A stretch of 64,000 bases of DNA from Candidatus Gallitreponema excrementavium (GTDB lineage Bacteria > Spirochaetota > Spirochaetia > Treponematales > Treponemataceae), in assembly GCA_017694795.1 (NCBI GenBank), contig JADIMM010000079.1:23654-87653 (forward strand). The letters are read 5' to 3'. Made by a program: the position numbers and the translations under genes. A model generated the notes under the pieces. That model did not search any database and had not been told where the DNA came from. It saw only the letters and a list, made by a program, of their open reading frames with translations. Shown piece after piece: positions 61,730-64,000 of this stretch (within the stretch, counting starts at the first letter, position 1; each line of letters begins with the position of its first letter).

Positions 61730-61758
61730 ATAATACATTGCATACTGGGAATAAGCAA
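61730..61758 (-). promoter_or_regulatory. Leaderless promoter of the debranching-enzyme gene
   Basis: TTGCTT (61758-61753), a 17-nt spacer and TATTAT (61735-61730) on the minus strand; the ATG follows after 6 bases, so +1 falls on its A. Confidence 0.6.
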
Positions 61759-61822
61759 GAATTAAAATCTATCCAAAAGAAGGATGCAGATGTCCACCGT
61801 TAAACACCAGGCACGGTTGCAA

Positions 61823-62094
61823 CACAGAGCTCTGTGCACAAAAATCACGAACAGCAAAATGCACAGAGCTTTCTAAAAATTCCGGCTGGTTCCACAAAGC
61901 ACAGAGCTCCGTTCAAATTTGGACAACCCCACAATACACAGAGCTTCGCCAAACCAGGCAAAAATCCTGCAACCCAAGCTCTGTGTTGCAAAATTCCCCT
62001 GGGACAAGTACCCCGGACAGAGCTCTGTGCAACATCTAATACACAGAGCTTACCACAGGTTTTGGCAGACTTCACAATGCACAGAGCTCTGTGC
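61823..62094. repeat. Array of eight ACAGAGCT palindromic repeats
   Basis: Eight copies of a core CACAGAGCT start at 61823, 61862, 61900, 61937, 61977 (inverted), 62016, 62042 and 62080, mostly 37-40 nt apart (one 26 nt). Three copies (first, sixth, eighth) extend to the palindrome ACAGAGCTCTGTGC; the others are half-sites. The DNA between is not repeated. Total region without a gene is 61724-62323: the array, an AT-rich stretch (62110-62260) and a promoter. It could be an operator array for a dimeric protein between two glucan genes or a dispersed repeat element; the sequence does not decide. Confidence 0.85.
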
Positions 62095-62238
62095 AGAATC
62101 TGCATCTCTTTTTAAAATCATCATAAAAACAAAATAAACCATTACAAAAATTGCCTTAACCTTCATTAAAAATAAAATCTGAAACAGCAACTTTTGAGGG
62201 GACCATTTTTTGTCAAATATACAAAAAAACTCTGTTTT

Positions 62239-62269
62239 TTTACAAAACAATAAAATTTCAGGTTATAAT
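62239..62269 (+). promoter_or_regulatory. Promoter of the alpha-amylase gene
   Basis: TATAAT at 62264-62269 is consensus; the best -35 is TTTACA at 62239-62244 with a long 19-nt spacer. +1 would be near 62276, giving a ~48-nt leader. Confidence 0.45.
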
Positions 62270-62323
62270 AATTCTTAATGACTTGGACTGTCAGTATGTT
62301 AATTTTTTTTAAAGGAGAAATCT

Positions 62324-63727
62324 TTGAAAACAGTGAAAAAAATTTTTATCGTTCTATTCTGTATAATCTGTGTTTTTTCCTCCTTCGGCCAGGAAAAGAA
62401 ACTCCGGACAAAGGAAGGAGCAATCCTCCACTGCTGGTGCTGGTCTTTTAACACAATCAGGGAGAATATGGAAAAGATTGCAGAAGCAGGATTCACAGCA
62501 TTGCAAACATCCCCTGCAAACACATGCCTGGTAGGCGAAGGCGGAGGAATGGACTTGATGGGAAACGGAAAGTGGTACTACCACTACCAGCCGATAGACT
62601 GGAAAATAGGAAACTACCAGCTCGGAACAAGGGATGACTTTATAGCCATGTGCGCCGAAGCTGAAAAATATGGTATAAATGTCATTGTTGATGTACTTCC
62701 CAACCATACAACCCCGATGACAACGGCAATCAAGCAGGAATTCATAGATGCCGTAGGAGGCTGGGACAACCTGTACCACGAAAACGGAAGAACCAGAATA
62801 GTTAATTACTCAAACCGCTATGACTGTACAACCGGTGAAATGGGGGGACTGCCTGATGTAAACACTGAAAACCCACTTTTTCAGGAATATTTTATGGATT
62901 ACATAAATGACTTAATTGAATGCGGGGCTGACGGCTTCAGGTATGATACGGCAAAACATATCGGCCTTCCAGATGATCCGAAAGACGCAAAAAGTCCCGA
63001 AAATGATTTCTGGCCGATTTTTACGGGGAGAAAGGCAATAAACGGAAAAACAGTTAAAGATGTTGAAAATCTTTTTATTTACGGCGAAGTTCTCCAGGGT
63101 GATAATTCCAGGGAAGGTGCCTATTCCGAATACATATATGTTACAGCCAGTACATACGGGTACACACTCAGAAGAGGTCTTGAAAATTCAAAACTTCTTG
63201 TAAGAAATATTACGGACTGGAAAAATGAAGCCGGCGGTGAAAATCTTGTAACATGGGTTGAGTCCCACGATACTTACGCCAATGCAGGGGAATCAGCCAA
63301 GATGACTAATTTCCAGCTCAGAGCCGGATATGCAGTAATTACAGCCAGAAAAGACGGAACACCACTCTTCTTCAACAGACCACAAGGCCCCGAAAGCACA
63401 CAGTTCCCCGGAGTTTCAAAAATCGGCGATATGGGGAATGACCAGTTCATGCATCCTGAAGTCACAGCTGTAAATTACTTCAGGCAGGCCATGAAAGGGG
63501 AAGATGAAGAAATCCTGAACGGTTCAGACTCCGGAGTCCTTATAATAAAAAGAGGTGACAAGGGAATTGTAATAATAAATACAAACGGTAAAACTGAAAA
63601 AATTGAAATGGAAGTAAACTGGCCAGACGGAAAGTATTTCGACAAAGCCAATAACATTAAATTCACTGTAAAAAACGGAATATTAAAAGGCAAGGTTAAA
63701 AAAGAAAAAATAGCAGTCATTTATTAA
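62324..63727 (+). CDS. Secreted alpha-amylase, GH13
   Basis: The 467-aa protein starts with TTG at 62324 after AAAGGAG and has a signal peptide (KKIFIVLFCIICVFSSFG). GH13 motifs: I, VIVDVLPNHT; II, DGFRYDTAKH with nucleophile Asp208; III, YGEVLQ with acid/base Glu255; IV, WVESHDTYA with Asp316. The four are in order in one (beta/alpha)8 barrel, followed by a C-terminal beta domain. It cleaves internal alpha-1,4 bonds of starch or glycogen outside the cytoplasm. It is divergent from the debranching enzyme and is followed by a terminator. Confidence 0.94.
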   Translation: MKTVKKIFIVLFCIICVFSSFGQEKKLRTKEGAILHCWCWSFNTIRENMEKIAEAGFTALQTSPANTCLVGEGGGMDLMGNGKWYYHYQPIDWKIGNYQLGTRDDFIAMCAEAEKYGINVIVDVLPNHTTPMTTAIKQEFIDAVGGWDNLYHENGRTRIVNYSNRYDCTTGEMGGLPDVNTENPLFQEYFMDYINDLIECGADGFRYDTAKHIGLPDDPKDAKSPENDFWPIFTGRKAINGKTVKDVENLFIYGEVLQGDNSREGAYSEYIYVTASTYGYTLRRGLENSKLLVRNITDWKNEAGGENLVTWVESHDTYANAGESAKMTNFQLRAGYAVITARKDGTPLFFNRPQGPESTQFPGVSKIGDMGNDQFMHPEVTAVNYFRQAMKGEDEEILNGSDSGVLIIKRGDKGIVIINTNGKTEKIEMEVNWPDGKYFDKANNIKFTVKNGILKGKVKKEKIAVIY

Positions 63728-63762
63728 GTCGAAAGAACACAAAAACAAGCTCAACTTAAGCG

Positions 63763-63791
63763 AAGCCGGCCTTCAAACGCCGGCTTTTTTT
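63763..63791 (+). terminator. Intrinsic terminator after the amylase gene
   Basis: AAGCCGGC pairs with GCCGGCTT around an 8-nt loop and runs into seven T, 36 nt after the stop. Confidence 0.85.
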
Positions 63792-63921
63792 ATACATCTA
63801 CTTATTAAATATAATCAACATGTTTCCTGGAAAAATAAAAAACAGCAAATAATTAAAACCTCAAAAAAAACTAAAATACACATCGGTTTTTTTCTAAAGA
63901 ATAAAAAAAATCCGGATAATT

Positions 63922-63951
63922 TTGGAAAATGATAAGCAAAAACATTATAAT
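63922..63951 (+). promoter_or_regulatory. Rightward promoter near the window end
   Basis: TTGGAA and a consensus TATAAT are 18 nt apart in an AT-rich, gene-free stretch (63792-64000). It would drive a gene starting beyond the right edge. Confidence 0.4.
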
Positions 63952-64000
63952 CTCATTGTGAACCTATTTTGTAAGCAGTTGTCTTAAATAAAAAATTAAC

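Noticed and set aside
61823..62094. CRISPR array
   Set aside because: The repeat is only 9-14 bp and palindromic, one copy is inverted, one interval is shorter than the rest, and no cas genes or leader are present.
61834..62137. Overlapping small ORFs on both strands (72-93 aa) with repeated TQSF/CTELC-like peptides
   Set aside because: They are translations of the ACAGAGCT repeat array in several frames; no Shine-Dalgarno, no family, and all frames are open because the repeat lacks stops.

Overview
The window reads as a chromosome segment of an anaerobic, fermentative spirochaete, most likely a treponeme. The basis is the gene content and order: a tuf-S10-spc-alpha ribosomal cluster with no adk, map or infA between secY and rpmJ, a pta gene followed by a TPR gene (an arrangement I recall from Treponema pallidum), a very acidic membrane TPR protein, and [FeFe]-hydrogenase maturation genes. 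The species cannot be named from sequence alone. No rRNA, tRNA, CRISPR array, prophage or insertion sequence was recognised.

Layout. (1) 1-16,124, minus strand: one long ribosomal and translation cluster. It runs from a strong promoter and a ~390-nt leader through tuf and all S10, spc and alpha genes (rpsJ to rplQ), then a 56-residue zinc-ribbon protein and a truncated LivK-like lipoprotein. (2) 16,273-23,660: an XRE regulator, a 1252-residue acidic membrane TPR protein, an exported glycogen-binding-type (E-set/CBM48) protein, a small membrane protein, elongation factor P and a conserved unknown. (3) 23,797-31,117, plus strand: pta, a soluble TPR protein, then a TM1266-type regulator with hydG, hydF and hydE. 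(4) 31,120-35,619, minus strand: a Cys-rich small protein, murI, rsgA and mutS2. (5) 35,676-41,919: a pentapeptide-repeat protein, a metallo-beta-lactamase-fold protein missing metal-site-2 ligands, an exported zincin-like protein, an unknown, and an OPT transporter with a PqqD-like partner. (6) 41,927-57,416: a nitrogen and glutamine region holding asnB-gltB-purF, pyrG-glnA-ANTAR regulator, glnN (type III glutamine synthetase) and an Amt-PII fusion. (7) 57,709-63,791: an acyl-CoA synthetase and a glycogen-debranching enzyme facing a secreted alpha-amylase across an array of ACAGAGCT palindromes.

The main discovery candidate is in region 6. Three transcription units (asnB-gltB-purF, pyrG-glnA-ANTAR, glnN) share one 5' architecture. 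Each has a sigma70 promoter with a 17-bp spacer, then, starting within a few nucleotides of the predicted +1, a 6-bp hairpin whose hexaloop is AAAGGC or AAAGAC. That hairpin overlaps the 5' arm of a long intrinsic terminator ending just before the first gene. A1 and G4 of the hexaloop are the signature recognised by ANTAR antiterminators, and an ANTAR response regulator is encoded in one of the three operons. This predicts a self-regulating antitermination switch for glutamine synthesis and use, apparently with one hexaloop hairpin rather than the usual tandem pair.

A second pattern is a set of four genes (16,699, 23,619, 35,584 and 61,723, all minus strand) in which a -10 box lies exactly 6 nt before the ATG and no Shine-Dalgarno is visible, so their mRNAs are predicted to be leaderless. 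Other points are a HydG with a substituted C-terminal cluster cysteine, a glnA lacking the usual C-terminal tail, and an Amt permease carrying its own PII domain.
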